Positions 53,950 through 62,830 of a stretch of DNA of 64,000 bases are shown here, in pieces. Location of the stretch: the NCBI GenBank assembly GCA_019638615.1, contig JAHBTL010000038.1, positions 1 through 64,000 on the forward strand. Direction: 5' to 3'. This DNA is from Chitinophagaceae bacterium. GTDB lineage: Bacteria; Bacteroidota; Bacteroidia; Chitinophagales; Chitinophagaceae. The notes under the pieces were generated by a model. The model was given only the letters and a program-made list of their open reading frames with translations. It was not told the DNA's origin and searched no databases. The translations under genes were made by a program, and so were the position numbers. Every line of letters starts with the position of its first letter. Within the stretch, counting starts at the first letter, position 1.

Positions 53950-54600
53950 TTATTGATTGCTTTTTACCGTGAAGTTTTTACCGGTATCGTTAGCAGGAGC
54001 CTGAGCCTGGACAAACCGGATTGCCAGGTCTTTAAATGAACGCCGCGCCACCATCAACTGCAGATCGCGGTACAGGCAACCTGGGGATCCACCTTTGCCG
54101 AATGGGAACGGAAACCTTACCCGGCTTACCGGCAGAACCGGCGCAGCCTGTAATGAGTTAAACAGCTCCAGCGCATAATGATAACAGTTATACCTGTTAA
54201 GGTGGTATTTTTTCTTCGACAGTTCCAGGGCCTTATTTACCAGGAACCGGTACTCCGCTATATTTAGCATTCGTGTTACAGATACGTCGTATTGCTTGTT
54301 GCTGTTATCTACCAGCCTGCCCCTTACCTTCCTGAATAAAACACAGGTTATTGCCTTTTTTGGATAGAAGCCCCATATAAAACGCTCTCTGAAAAGTGTA
54401 TTGCTATCAGTACGCTCTAATATGATAAATACATGCCCCGGTTCTCCCCTGAAAAACACTTTGCCCGGGCGGCTGTTATCGGGTACATCGGCACATACGC
54501 TTATGCTGTACGTTGTATCGCCCGCCGGCAAAGCTTTTATACCCGTAACAACCCAAAACAGGGCCACCATTATGCTGCAGAGAATATTTACTGGTTTCAT
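53950..54600 (-). CDS. Secreted papain-like (NlpC/P60-related) fold protein, unknown function
   Basis: The product is 216 aa with a signal peptide at 1-24. GHVFIILERTDSN near 55-67 supplies a conserved histidine, FIWGFYPKKAI follows, and NRYNCYHYALELFNSL near 139-154 supplies an Asn-Cys pair followed by a helix. This order (G-H...N-C-helix) resembles circularly permuted NlpC/P60-like or DUF4105-like proteins in which Cys is the nucleophile. The substrate is unknown and could be a lipid or peptidoglycan amide. It sits between a small Cys-rich lipoprotein gene and a barrel gene, suggesting an envelope task. Confidence 0.55.
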   Translation of the reverse strand: MKPVNILCSIMVALFWVVTGIKALPAGDTTYSISVCADVPDNSRPGKVFFRGEPGHVFIILERTDSNTLFRERFIWGFYPKKAITCVLFRKVRGRLVDNSNKQYDVSVTRMLNIAEYRFLVNKALELSKKKYHLNRYNCYHYALELFNSLQAAPVLPVSRVRFPFPFGKGGSPGCLYRDLQLMVARRSFKDLAIRFVQAQAPANDTGKNFTVKSNQ

Positions 54601-54625
54601 GCTTTTTGTTTTTCAACCAATGGGG

Positions 54626-54841
54626 CTACCTGCAGGTTACTGTAGCGTAAGGATGACTTCTTTCAAAAGAGCTTTCTGCCTCCGCACTACAGGCTTCCAT
54701 TTGTTCAATAATATCCCCGCCCAACCTGGCCGTACAGGTACGGCATCGTTCTGTTTCGGGGATTTCTTTTCCGCAGGATATGGCAAGTACGGCTGTAATG
54801 CAGGTAACTACAAGAGCCTGTTGCTTTTTTTTAGTTGTCAT
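54626..54841 (-). CDS. Small Cys-rich lipoprotein
   Basis: The product is 71 aa. A short signal peptide carries the lipobox LAISC, followed by GKEI. The mature part of about 49 residues contains a C-x-x-C motif (ERCRTCTARLGG), a further cysteine (EACSAEAESSF) and ends ATVTCR. This matches a recurrent but poorly named group of tiny Bacteroidota lipoproteins. It is the first gene of the minus-strand operon. The spacing of cysteines suggests disulfides or a metal site. Confidence 0.75.
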   Translation of the reverse strand: MTTKKKQQALVVTCITAVLAISCGKEIPETERCRTCTARLGGDIIEQMEACSAEAESSFERSHPYATVTCR

Positions 54842-54892
54842 TTTGTTTAAGTTTAAGTGATGAATAATGCTGTTTCAAGCCGATCAGCCCTT

Positions 54893-54923
54893 CAAAACTA
54901 TCCAGTACAAGCAGGGGATACAA
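54893..54923 (-). promoter_or_regulatory. Predicted promoter of small-lipoprotein operon
   Basis: On the minus strand TTG (54923-54921), a 20-nt spacer and TAGTTTTG (54900-54893) fit the Bacteroidota consensus. It lies 52 nt before the ATG at 54841. Confidence 0.7.
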
Positions 54924-55039
54924 TCCCTGAAACAACTGGTTTCATTGCCAGAAAATACCTGAATGGAGGGATATAAAGCCCGGGAGGCAAATGGTATTTT
55001 TAGCGTATTTATATCTTTTTATACTGATATTCCTTTGCT

Positions 55040-57028
55040 ATGAATTATCTTCTACAAACAGTAGCCGCGGTGTTACTGATCCTGTATGCGCCGGTTGCAA
55101 GAAGTCAGCCTTCAGATCCCGTTGCGGACAGCTTACTGAAAAGCCTTTCGGCAGCAACAGAGGATACCGCTAAAGTACACACCTATATAGAGCTTGGATA
55201 TACATTGAATGCATACGACCCTGACCGGGCGCTGAATTATGCATCAGAAGGAATGGCGCTCAGTAAAAGAATTGGATTCAATGCCGGCACCGCAGAACTC
55301 GCATACGTTTTAAGCGATACATGGCTCAATTTAGGAAACTATGAAAAAGCTAAATCCATGCTTGATGAATCGGAACGTATGTATTCTTCTCCCGAAAATT
55401 CAGCCAAGCTCGGAAAAATTTATAACGCAAGGGGAAACTGGTATTATATGCAGAGTGATATGTGGAATGCATCTCATTACTATTCAAAAGCAGTCGATAT
55501 TTTTCAGCAATTGAAGGATACTGTGAGAATTATCATTCCCTATCAAAACCTGATCGCATCGCTGGGAGAAACCAAAAATTATGAGAGGGCTATTTCACTC
55601 AGCAAAAAATTACTCAAAACACTGGAAGACAGGAAGGACAGCCTGAGAATGGCTGCCACTTATCAACACCTGATCATTAACTATCTTGCTTTACAAAACC
55701 CCGACGAAGCCTATGCTTACATCCCTCCCCTCCTGTCTTTTGCTGAAACTACACTGGAATACAATATTAAATCAGAAGCATACAACATAGCAGGTAAGTA
55801 TTATGTAGAAAAAAAGCAGTATGACACGGCCATATCGTATTATAAGAAAGCGATTGCTACAGCTTTGAAGGACAACTACCAGACTTCATTGTATAATCTT
55901 TCTATTGGTGAGGCTTATTTACGGAAAGGAGATCTTTCAAATGCCGGGCAACATTTGCAACTTGCCGAACAACAGTCGCAAAAAGCCAATAGCCGGGATA
56001 TATTTTACCGGGTTAGCGAGGTGTGGAGCGAATATTACGAAAGGAAAAAGGACTACAGGAATGCATTTACTTACCTGCAGGAGTTTACTAAACTCAATGA
56101 CAGCTTCCTGGTAGCAGAAACAAGACAATACGCAGCTCAATTGGAAGCAGTGTACGAAAACAATAAAAAAGAAACCGAGATAAGGACACTGAAAACTGAA
56201 CAGCTTGAAAAAACCGAGGCAATCAGGCACAGGAATAATATTCTGTATGTAGCAGGCGGCTTCTTGTTGCTGGCAGCAATAGCATTGGTACTGCAAATAC
56301 AAAACGCCCGCAACAAACGCAGGTTGCTTGAACAGGAAAAGCAATTGCAATCGGAGAAAATACTTGCGCTTCAAAGAGAACAACAGGTCAGCTCATTGCA
56401 ATCCATGATAACGGGACAGGAAACAGAACGCACCCGTATAGCCAGGGATCTTCACGACGGATTGGGAGGCGTATTTTCTACCGTAAAAATGTATTTCAGC
56501 AGCCTGCAACACGAGAACCCGGGACTGGCGCAATCCCCGTTATTTGTAAAGAGCTTTGAAATGGTAGACAATGCTTCCGGCGAGCTAAGGCGCATTGCTC
56601 ATAACCTGATGCCTGAAGTGTTGATGAAACTGGGATTGATCAACGCCATACAGGATATGTGCAACAGCATACAGGCAGGAAGATTGCTCAGGATTTCGTT
56701 ACAGGCCTACAGTATGGAAAAAAGATTGAACAACAACATCGAGATCATGCTTTACAGGATCATCCAGGAACTGCTCAACAACATCATTAAACATGCAGAA
56801 GCATCTGAGGTTATCATACAATTCAACAGGCACAGCGACAGGCTTACTATTACCATTGAAGATAATGGAAAAGGATTTGATGTAGAACAGGCAACTTCTG
56901 CAAATCATGCCGGCATTGACACAGTAAAAAGCAGGGTAAACTACCTGAACGGAGAAATGAGCATTGAATCCAACAAAAACGTAGGCACCACTGTTATCAT
57001 GGAATTTATGATGAATCATCTTGAATAA
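55040..57028 (+). CDS. TPR-containing sensor histidine kinase (HisKA_3 type)
   Basis: The product is 662 aa with a signal peptide at 1-22. A periplasmic array of TPR-like repeats (about 35-345: ALNYASEGMALSKRIG, NARGNWYYMQSDMWNASHYYSKAVDIF, YDTAISYYKKAIAT) leads to a coiled coil and one membrane helix (about 395-415, LYVAGGFLLLAAIALVLQI). The HisKA_3 dimerisation domain has the phospho-acceptor His472 in RIARDLHDG. The HATPase domain has QELLNNIIKHAE and EDNGKGFD. It senses an unknown envelope signal and phosphorylates the NarL-type regulator encoded 76 nt downstream. Confidence 0.92.
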   Translation: MNYLLQTVAAVLLILYAPVARSQPSDPVADSLLKSLSAATEDTAKVHTYIELGYTLNAYDPDRALNYASEGMALSKRIGFNAGTAELAYVLSDTWLNLGNYEKAKSMLDESERMYSSPENSAKLGKIYNARGNWYYMQSDMWNASHYYSKAVDIFQQLKDTVRIIIPYQNLIASLGETKNYERAISLSKKLLKTLEDRKDSLRMAATYQHLIINYLALQNPDEAYAYIPPLLSFAETTLEYNIKSEAYNIAGKYYVEKKQYDTAISYYKKAIATALKDNYQTSLYNLSIGEAYLRKGDLSNAGQHLQLAEQQSQKANSRDIFYRVSEVWSEYYERKKDYRNAFTYLQEFTKLNDSFLVAETRQYAAQLEAVYENNKKETEIRTLKTEQLEKTEAIRHRNNILYVAGGFLLLAAIALVLQIQNARNKRRLLEQEKQLQSEKILALQREQQVSSLQSMITGQETERTRIARDLHDGLGGVFSTVKMYFSSLQHENPGLAQSPLFVKSFEMVDNASGELRRIAHNLMPEVLMKLGLINAIQDMCNSIQAGRLLRISLQAYSMEKRLNNNIEIMLYRIIQELLNNIIKHAEASEVIIQFNRHSDRLTITIEDNGKGFDVEQATSANHAGIDTVKSRVNYLNGEMSIESNKNVGTTVIMEFMMNHLE

Positions 57029-57104
57029 GTTCTGTTTCCTGCCATGAAAACAGAAAGAATTTCAGTTTGTTTTTTCTCAATAAGCGCTTTTGTATATTCG
57101 TACT

Positions 57105-57740
57105 ATGGTAAACGTTCTGGTAATTGATGATCATCCGCTGGTGACAGGTGGCATTTCTGTAATGCTACAGAACAGGCAGGACATCGCGGTATCAGGATCT
57201 GCCCAAACCGCCAGGGAAGCATTATCACTTCTTGAAAAAAACAGTTATGATATCATCCTGCTTGATATAAGCCTGCCCGATATGGATGGGCTTTCGCTTT
57301 GCCGGGAAATAAGAAAACAGGATAAAACGATAAAAATAATCGGGCTCACTTCCACCAACGAAACCGGTATTATTACACAACTGCTTCGCGAAGGAGCCAA
57401 CGGATTTTTGCTTAAGAACATGGATAGAACAGAACTGCTGGAAGCGGTTTTCCAGACATTAAAAGGAAAAATTTACCTGAGTAAGGCCGCCAACGAAAAA
57501 GTGCTCGAACAATTTGTAAGCATAGACAACAGCATTTCTCAGCCACCGTTGCTCACCCGAAGGGAAAAAGAAATTCTGCAGTTGCTCAATGAGGGATATA
57601 CGGGCCCCCAGATCGCACAAAAATTATTTTTAAGTCCTTATACAATAGAAACACACCGCAAAAACCTGATGCAGAAACTGAATGCTACCAACTCACGCCT
57701 GCTGTTAAAACTGGCCCGGCAAAATAAACTGATAGAATAA
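57105..57740 (+). CDS. NarL/FixJ-family response regulator
   Basis: The product is 211 aa from the ATG at 57105; an in-frame ATG 15 nt upstream adds five residues. The receiver domain (1-120) has the acidic pocket VIDDHP and the phospho-acceptor Asp54 in DIILLDISLPDMDG, then lysine in FLLKNMD. The LuxR-type HTH (about 145-205) has LTRREKEILQLLNEGYTGPQIAQKL and TIETHRKNLMQKL. It is the evident partner of the adjacent histidine kinase. Target genes are unknown; the DUF1080 gene follows on the same strand. Confidence 0.94.
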   Translation: MVNVLVIDDHPLVTGGISVMLQNRQDIAVSGSAQTAREALSLLEKNSYDIILLDISLPDMDGLSLCREIRKQDKTIKIIGLTSTNETGIITQLLREGANGFLLKNMDRTELLEAVFQTLKGKIYLSKAANEKVLEQFVSIDNSISQPPLLTRREKEILQLLNEGYTGPQIAQKLFLSPYTIETHRKNLMQKLNATNSRLLLKLARQNKLIE

Positions 57741-57843
57741 AAAAATATATATTTTCTTCGGAGAAAGGGTATAAATCAACATCGTAGCCCTCAATCAGTA
57801 AGAATGAAATATATTAGCACTCTTCAAAAACAGCGAAAGTGAT

Positions 57844-59211
57844 ATGAAAAAAGTTTATCGGTTATTGATCTGTACAATGCTCGCATCCGTTGCCCTCAAC
57901 GCGCAGAATGCTGAGTGGACAAGCTTATTTAACGGCAAAGACCTCAAAGGCTGGAAGCAATTAGGGGGAGAAGCAAAATATGACGTATATAAAAAGGAAA
58001 TTACCGGTACCACGGTTTCGGGTACCCCCAACAGCTTTTTGGTTACAGAAAAAGAATACGGCGATTTTATACTCGAACTGGAGGTAAAACTGCCCGACAG
58101 CGCTACCAATTCGGGCATCCAGTTCAGGAGCCACTACGATGCCGCTGGCAATAACGGAAAGGGAAAAGTTTTCGGTTACCAATATGAGCTGGACGGCTCT
58201 TCAAGGGCCTGGACAGGAGGTATTTATGATGAAGGAAGAAGGGGCTGGCTATACCCGCTGGATTTAAACAGCGCCGCCAAAAAAGCGTACAAACAGGGCG
58301 CTTTTAACAAAGTGAGGATTGAAGCAACAGGCAATACCATTAAAACCTGGATCAATAATGTGCCCGCCAGCTTTTTAATTGACGATGCGGATGCTTCGGG
58401 TTTTATTGCTTTGCAGGTGCACGGCATTGGTAAAACAACGGAAGCCGGTAAAAAAATCCAATGGCGGAATATCCGTATTCAAACAGATAATATTCAATCT
58501 ACTCCTTTTCCTGCCGATGTGTTTGCAGCCGGCACTACCAACAATACGCTTTTAGAGGAAGAAAAGAAAAACGGGTGGAAATTGTTATTTGACGGGCAAA
58601 CCTCCGGCGGCTGGAGAGGCGCCAAACTGCAGGATTTTCCCGAAAAAGGATGGAAAATTGAAAAGGGTGCTATTACGGTCTTATCGTCCAAAGGACAGGA
58701 AGCCGCTAACGGAGGCGATATTGTTACGACAGACCTGTACAGCGCTTTTGATCTTTCCTTCGATTTCAAGCTGTCTACCGGTGGCAACAGCGGTGTAAAA
58801 TATTTTGTAACGCTGTCTGAAGCAACTTCCGGCTCCGCCATCGGGCTTGAATACCAGGTACTCGACGATAAAAACCACCCCGACGCCAAGCAGGGAATCA
58901 ACGGCAACCGCACGCTGGCTTCGTTGTACGACCTCATTACAGCCCGTAAAAACGAGCGTTTTGTTCATCCGCCGGGCGAGTGGAATACAGGCAGAATTGT
59001 AGTATATCCCAATAACCATGTTGAACATTATCTCAACGGGGTAAAAGTAGTAGCATACGAAAGAGGCTCTCAGGCTTACCGCAACCTGGTTGCTAAAAGC
59101 AAATACCAGAAATGGCCCAACTTCGGCGAGGCCAAAGAAGGAAGGATTTTATTACAGGATCACGGCGATGAAGTCAGCTACCGCAACATCAAGATAAGAG
59201 CACTGAAATAA
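57844..59211 (+). CDS. Two-domain DUF1080 (3-keto-disaccharide hydrolase-like) protein
   Basis: The product is 455 aa with a signal peptide at 1-20. Two DUF1080/concanavalin-like beta-sandwich domains are present: domain 1 at about 22-220 (WTSLFNGKDLKGWKQLGG, GDFILELEVKLPDSATNSGIQFRS) and domain 2 at about 240-455 (WKLLFDGQTSGGWRGAK, FDLSFDFKLSTGGNSGVKYFV). Members of this domain family bind or cleave keto-sugars and are abundant in sugar-oxidising Bacteroidota. The duplication suggests one catalytic and one binding module. A terminator follows immediately. Confidence 0.85.
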   Translation: MKKVYRLLICTMLASVALNAQNAEWTSLFNGKDLKGWKQLGGEAKYDVYKKEITGTTVSGTPNSFLVTEKEYGDFILELEVKLPDSATNSGIQFRSHYDAAGNNGKGKVFGYQYELDGSSRAWTGGIYDEGRRGWLYPLDLNSAAKKAYKQGAFNKVRIEATGNTIKTWINNVPASFLIDDADASGFIALQVHGIGKTTEAGKKIQWRNIRIQTDNIQSTPFPADVFAAGTTNNTLLEEEKKNGWKLLFDGQTSGGWRGAKLQDFPEKGWKIEKGAITVLSSKGQEAANGGDIVTTDLYSAFDLSFDFKLSTGGNSGVKYFVTLSEATSGSAIGLEYQVLDDKNHPDAKQGINGNRTLASLYDLITARKNERFVHPPGEWNTGRIVVYPNNHVEHYLNGVKVVAYERGSQAYRNLVAKSKYQKWPNFGEAKEGRILLQDHGDEVSYRNIKIRALK

Positions 59212-59231
59212 CAACTTTAACAACAATTAAT

Positions 59232-59260
59232 AAAAGGCAGCCTCCTGTTGGGCTGCTTTT
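59232..59260 (+). terminator. Terminator of DUF1080 gene
   Basis: GCAGCC (59237-59242) and GGCTGC (59251-59256) form a stem, extended by AAAAG/CTTTT pairs, followed by TTTTGTTTT. It lies 20 nt past the stop. Confidence 0.85.
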
Positions 59261-59374
59261 TGTTTTATATCACCCGGTTACCTTTCATCAGGAATAGCGG
59301 CAGTTCATACAACAGGCGCCTCCCTGTGTAACGGTTTCGAATAAATCTTTGTCAGAGATTAAAAGGATTTTAAA

Positions 59375-60025
59375 ATGAACAAGACAGGCTGGCTCCTGGT
59401 TTTCTTTTCTTTGACCGCGGCATGCAACAAAAATGACATTCGGGGTATACCGCCGGGACAAGGAGCTATTGTATACAAGCAGGTCAACCAGTTGCTCTCA
59501 TACGAACACCCGGTTGCTTTATACGTAGATGATGACCATACACCGGATATAGTGTTGAGCAATGTATTACTGGAGCATAACAATAAGCCTTACCTGGTAC
59601 TTACAGTGAGGGGCGCTTCGCAGTCGGGCAACAAAAGCATGTTGTCTAATCAACCGGATATTACCGGCAATAGTTTCTGGGCAAGCCCTTTGCAGGAAGG
59701 CTTTACCATTTTTGAAAATGCTACGGGAAACAGGAACTGGAGCAATCCCAACGAGAATGGCTACCTGGCAGCTATTATGGATGATGGCAACCAGACAGAA
59801 TATAACGGGCTTTGGATAGGAAAGCAAAAGAGGTATCTTGGTATATCCCTGCTTATTAACGGGCATATCCACTTCGGTTGGATATGCATGAGCCATTCAG
59901 CTAACAGTAAGCAGATACAGGTGCATGATATGGCTTACAATAAAAAGCCGGGTGGCGTTATAAAAGCAGGCCAGCAAAAGGAGCTGTTTGAGGGATTAAC
60001 CGGACAAGGCTCCGGTAAAGATTAA
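59375..60025 (+). CDS. Lipoprotein of unknown function
   Basis: The product is 216 aa. The signal peptide has the lipobox LTAAC near residue 17, followed by NKND. The mature part is a beta-rich single domain (IVYKQVNQLLSYEHPVALYV, DIVLSNVLLEHN, KPYLVLTVRGASQSGNK, LLINGHIHFGWICMSH) with a FGWI motif resembling small Bacteroidota surface lipoproteins. I do not recognise a family. It is monocistronic and converges on the DUF3817 gene. Confidence 0.7.
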   Translation: MNKTGWLLVFFSLTAACNKNDIRGIPPGQGAIVYKQVNQLLSYEHPVALYVDDDHTPDIVLSNVLLEHNNKPYLVLTVRGASQSGNKSMLSNQPDITGNSFWASPLQEGFTIFENATGNRNWSNPNENGYLAAIMDDGNQTEYNGLWIGKQKRYLGISLLINGHIHFGWICMSHSANSKQIQVHDMAYNKKPGGVIKAGQQKELFEGLTGQGSGKD

Positions 60026-60066
60026 TACAAAAAAAGCAATGGTTTCCGGAAAACAGTGTCAGCGCT

Positions 60067-60363
60067 TTATGACGCTTTTGTTTCCTGCCTTAACTGCTTT
60101 TCCACCACAAAGGGAAGAAAAGGCAGCAATGACGCGATGAAAAAGAAGGCAACCCTTTTAAAAGTCCATTTGTACTCTGCCCAGCAGGCTAAGAGCAGCC
60201 CTACATACGCTATAAATAAAACACCATGCGCCCATCCCGCATATTTTACCAGCACGGGATAATTAAAAAAGTATTTCAGCGGCATTGCTATAAAAAGCAG
60301 CAGCAGGTAAGAAATCCCTTCAATAAAAGCAGTTTTTCCAAATAAATCTAAAGTTCTGTTCAT
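60067..60363 (-). CDS. DUF3817 small membrane protein
   Basis: This 98-aa inner-membrane protein has three hydrophobic helices (about 12-32, 42-60 and 70-88). The GKTAFIEGISYLLLLFIAMPLKY start and the KYAGWAHGVLFIAYVGLLL segment are characteristic of DUF3817. Function is unknown. It is transcribed toward the lipoprotein gene. Confidence 0.85.
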   Translation of the reverse strand: MNRTLDLFGKTAFIEGISYLLLLFIAMPLKYFFNYPVLVKYAGWAHGVLFIAYVGLLLACWAEYKWTFKRVAFFFIASLLPFLPFVVEKQLRQETKAS

Positions 60364-60464
60364 CTTTTATTTTTTTCAACCGGTTTTAATATTGTCTTTC
60401 ATTTCCAAATTTTCAAATTCACCAATTTCCAAATTTTCCCTGCCTGCCGACAGGTAGGAAATTT

Positions 60465-61508
60465 TCAAATTAATCCACCCCCATACATTGTTGATTCCCT
60501 CACAATCAGCTCCGAAGGTAACACAATGTGCTTTGAAGAAAACTCCTTTCCTGATGATTGCTGAAGATAGTCGGCAAAAATTTTAGCTGCTTCAATACCG
60601 ATCTGCCTGCCCGGCCGGGCAACGGAAGTAAGCGACGGGTAGATATAAGCGGATATAGGCGAATTATCAAATCCCGCAACAGCTATATCGCCCGGAATAC
60701 TCAGTCCTCTGTCGCGGATCACTTTCATAGCGCCGATAGCTACCTGGTCATTCACGCCAAAAACAGCATCTGGCGGCTCAGCCAAGTTCATCAGTTTTGT
60801 AACAGGTTCAATAGCACTTTCCACTTTAAAATTTGTATTCAGTATCAACTGTTCATCTACCGGCAGGTCATATTTCTTCAAACATTCAACGTAACCACGC
60901 AATCTTTCTTCAGCAACCGCCATACCATTGGGACCTTTAAGGTGGGCTATTCTTCTTCTGCCTATTTTAACCAGGTGTTCAACCGCTGAAAATGCACCGT
61001 GATAATCATCAATGATCACGCTCCCGGTTGCAAAGCCCTCATATTCCCTGTCGATGAAAATAAACGGTATGCTTCTCTTCTTGATCTGCTCCAGGTGCTC
61101 GTAATGACCGGAATCATATGTTTCCTGCGAAACAGAAAGGAAGATTCCTTCCACCCTGTTGGATAACAGTTTGTCTACGTATTCTGATTCGAGAAGATAC
61201 TGTTCATTGGTAACACAAATATTGAGCGTATATCCCAAAGGCTGCAATACGGCTTCAATGCCTTCGATTATAGCCGACTCGTGATAATTATTAATGGTAG
61301 GTACAATTACGCCAATGGTAGCCGTTTTTTTATTGAGCAGGCTTAAGGACACCTGGTTGCGCTGGTAACCTACTTTTTGCGCATACTCCTGCAGGTTACG
61401 GCGTGTATCTTCATTAATAGAAGGATGATTGTTTAACGCTCTGGATACGGTAGACGGAGAACATTTAAACTTTTTCGCTATATCTTTTATCGTAACCGGC
61501 TTATTCAT
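60465..61508 (-). CDS. LacI-family transcriptional regulator, probable myo-inositol repressor
   Basis: The product is 347 aa. An N-terminal LacI HTH (about 5-50: TIKDIAKKFKCSPSTVSRALNNHPSIN) is followed by the hinge helix and a periplasmic-binding-like effector domain (TIGVIVPTINNYHESAIIEGI, VEGIFLSVSQETYDSG, PDAVFGVNDQVAIGAMKV, VAGFDNSPISAYIYPSLTSVARP). It is divergent from iolB, with a perfect CAAACGTTTG palindrome in the shared intergenic region, so it very likely controls iolBC and itself. The effector would be an inositol-pathway intermediate; this is inferred from context. Confidence 0.9.
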   Translation of the reverse strand: MNKPVTIKDIAKKFKCSPSTVSRALNNHPSINEDTRRNLQEYAQKVGYQRNQVSLSLLNKKTATIGVIVPTINNYHESAIIEGIEAVLQPLGYTLNICVTNEQYLLESEYVDKLLSNRVEGIFLSVSQETYDSGHYEHLEQIKKRSIPFIFIDREYEGFATGSVIIDDYHGAFSAVEHLVKIGRRRIAHLKGPNGMAVAEERLRGYVECLKKYDLPVDEQLILNTNFKVESAIEPVTKLMNLAEPPDAVFGVNDQVAIGAMKVIRDRGLSIPGDIAVAGFDNSPISAYIYPSLTSVARPGRQIGIEAAKIFADYLQQSSGKEFSSKHIVLPSELIVRESTMYGGGLI

Positions 61509-61564
61509 AACAATGTAGGGTGCAAATCCTGCCCAATTTCCGTTATTTTTTCCTACTCAAAAAA

Positions 61565-61580
61565 TTTCAAACGTTTGCAA
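61565..61580. promoter_or_regulatory. LacI-type operator candidate
   Basis: CAAACGTTTG (61568-61577) is a perfect 10-bp palindrome with a central CpG, as in LacI/GalR operators, and symmetry extends to TT...AA at the flanks. It lies 60 nt before the lacI-like start and 64 nt before iolB. Confidence 0.7.
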
Positions 61581-61641
61581 ATGCCATATGCCTGTTAAAT
61601 AAAATTATAATGCTAAGTTTACCAAATACAAAACGGTATAC

Positions 61642-62541
61642 ATGTCTCAACGATCATTGCTTGTTAAACCTGTTGCAAATAGTGGTATTTATCATAATCT
61701 TACCGCTCAGCAGGCCGGCTGGGAATACCTGAATTTCGAAGCACGGACATTAAAGCTGAATGAATCTTTTACCCAATCCACAGGCGAAAATGAATATTGT
61801 ATTGTATTGCTTGGGGGGAATTTTAAGGTAACATCCGATAAAGGAGAATGGCAAACGGTGAATGGCAGAAAGGATGTTTTCAGCGGTATTGCGCATACAT
61901 TGTACTTACCCAGGAGAACAAGCTTTACACTAACAGCAACAAAAGACAATACCGATATTGCTGTTTGTTGGGTAGCAACAGATGAAGATCATCCACCCTG
62001 TTTAAAACAGCCCGAAGAAGCGGCGATTGAATTTCGTGGCGGAGACAATGCCAACCGCCAGATCAACAGCTTACTGCAGCCCGGCTTTGATTGTCATAAG
62101 ATTGTTTGCGTGGAAGTATATACTCCCTCCGGCAACTGGAGCTCCTACCCTGCCCACAAACACGATGTGCGGAAGGTAGATGCCAGCGGCAATTTGCTGG
62201 AAGCCGACCTGGAAGAAATTTATTTTTACAAGATAGATAAGCCCAATGGCTTTGCCATACAGCAGGTATACAATGATGACCGTTCACTGGATGAAGTGAT
62301 CAAAGTGCACAATAATGAAGCAGTGCTGGTGCCGGAAGGATATCATCCCGTAGTTGCCGGGCATGGTTATAATGTATATTACCTGAATTTCCTGGCGGGC
62401 AGCGATCAGTCGCTGGCCAATACGCCCGATCCTCAGCAGGAATGGATATTCGGCACCTGGAAAGGCCAGGACCCGAGACTGCCGATGGTAACAGCGGAGA
62501 TGAATAAAGCCTCACCCCCTGCCCCTCTCCACGGAGTGTAG
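61642..62541 (+). CDS. iolB: 5-deoxy-glucuronate isomerase
   Basis: The product is 299 aa. IolB isomerises 5-deoxy-D-glucuronate to 2-deoxy-5-keto-D-gluconate in myo-inositol catabolism. The bicupin fold is evident: YLNFEARTLKLNESFTQSTGENEYCIVLLGG in the first cupin; PSGNWSSYPAHKHD, LEEIYFYKID and EAVLVPEGYHPV in the second, with His-Glu metal ligands (HKHD near 171-174 and EEIYFYK). It is longer than usual, and the last nine or so residues (SPPAPLHGV) are encoded by a MITE-like repeat that begins near 62506, so the native C-terminus was replaced. iolC follows after about 290 nt. Confidence 0.93.
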   Translation: MSQRSLLVKPVANSGIYHNLTAQQAGWEYLNFEARTLKLNESFTQSTGENEYCIVLLGGNFKVTSDKGEWQTVNGRKDVFSGIAHTLYLPRRTSFTLTATKDNTDIAVCWVATDEDHPPCLKQPEEAAIEFRGGDNANRQINSLLQPGFDCHKIVCVEVYTPSGNWSSYPAHKHDVRKVDASGNLLEADLEEIYFYKIDKPNGFAIQQVYNDDRSLDEVIKVHNNEAVLVPEGYHPVVAGHGYNVYYLNFLAGSDQSLANTPDPQQEWIFGTWKGQDPRLPMVTAEMNKASPPAPLHGV

Positions 62542-62749
62542 AGGGGTGCCTATATTCAAAACAGGTTGATAGAATGCATTGAACGGGAGGTTGTGGATGT
62601 AAAAAAGATGGCAAATATTCAACGTCTTGTTTGGATATATTCTATAGATGATGTGGTAGTTATATAGCTTAAATTTAAGCTGTAGCGCCGCTCCCTCTCC
62701 GTTGCAAGGAGAGGGAGAAGGAGGGTGAGGCTGATGTGGAAGAACAAAA
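62506..62749. repeat. MITE-like repeat at 3' end of iolB
   Basis: Imperfect terminal inverted repeats start GCCTCACCCCCTGCCCCTCT on the left (with internal CTCTCCACGGAG / AGAGGGG) and, read in reverse, GCCTCACCCTCCTTCTCCCT on the right. The A/T-rich body contains the 16-nt perfect palindrome AGCTTAAATTTAAGCT (62666-62681). No transposase is encoded. A further small hairpin (CTCTCTTTC/GAAAGAGAG) lies just outside at 62774-62796. Confidence 0.6.
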
Positions 62750-62830
62750 AGTTGGGAGTTATTATACTGTACCGCTCTCTTTCTTTTGGAAAGAGAGAAG
62801 GAGAGATAGGCTTTTTTAATATATTTTAAA

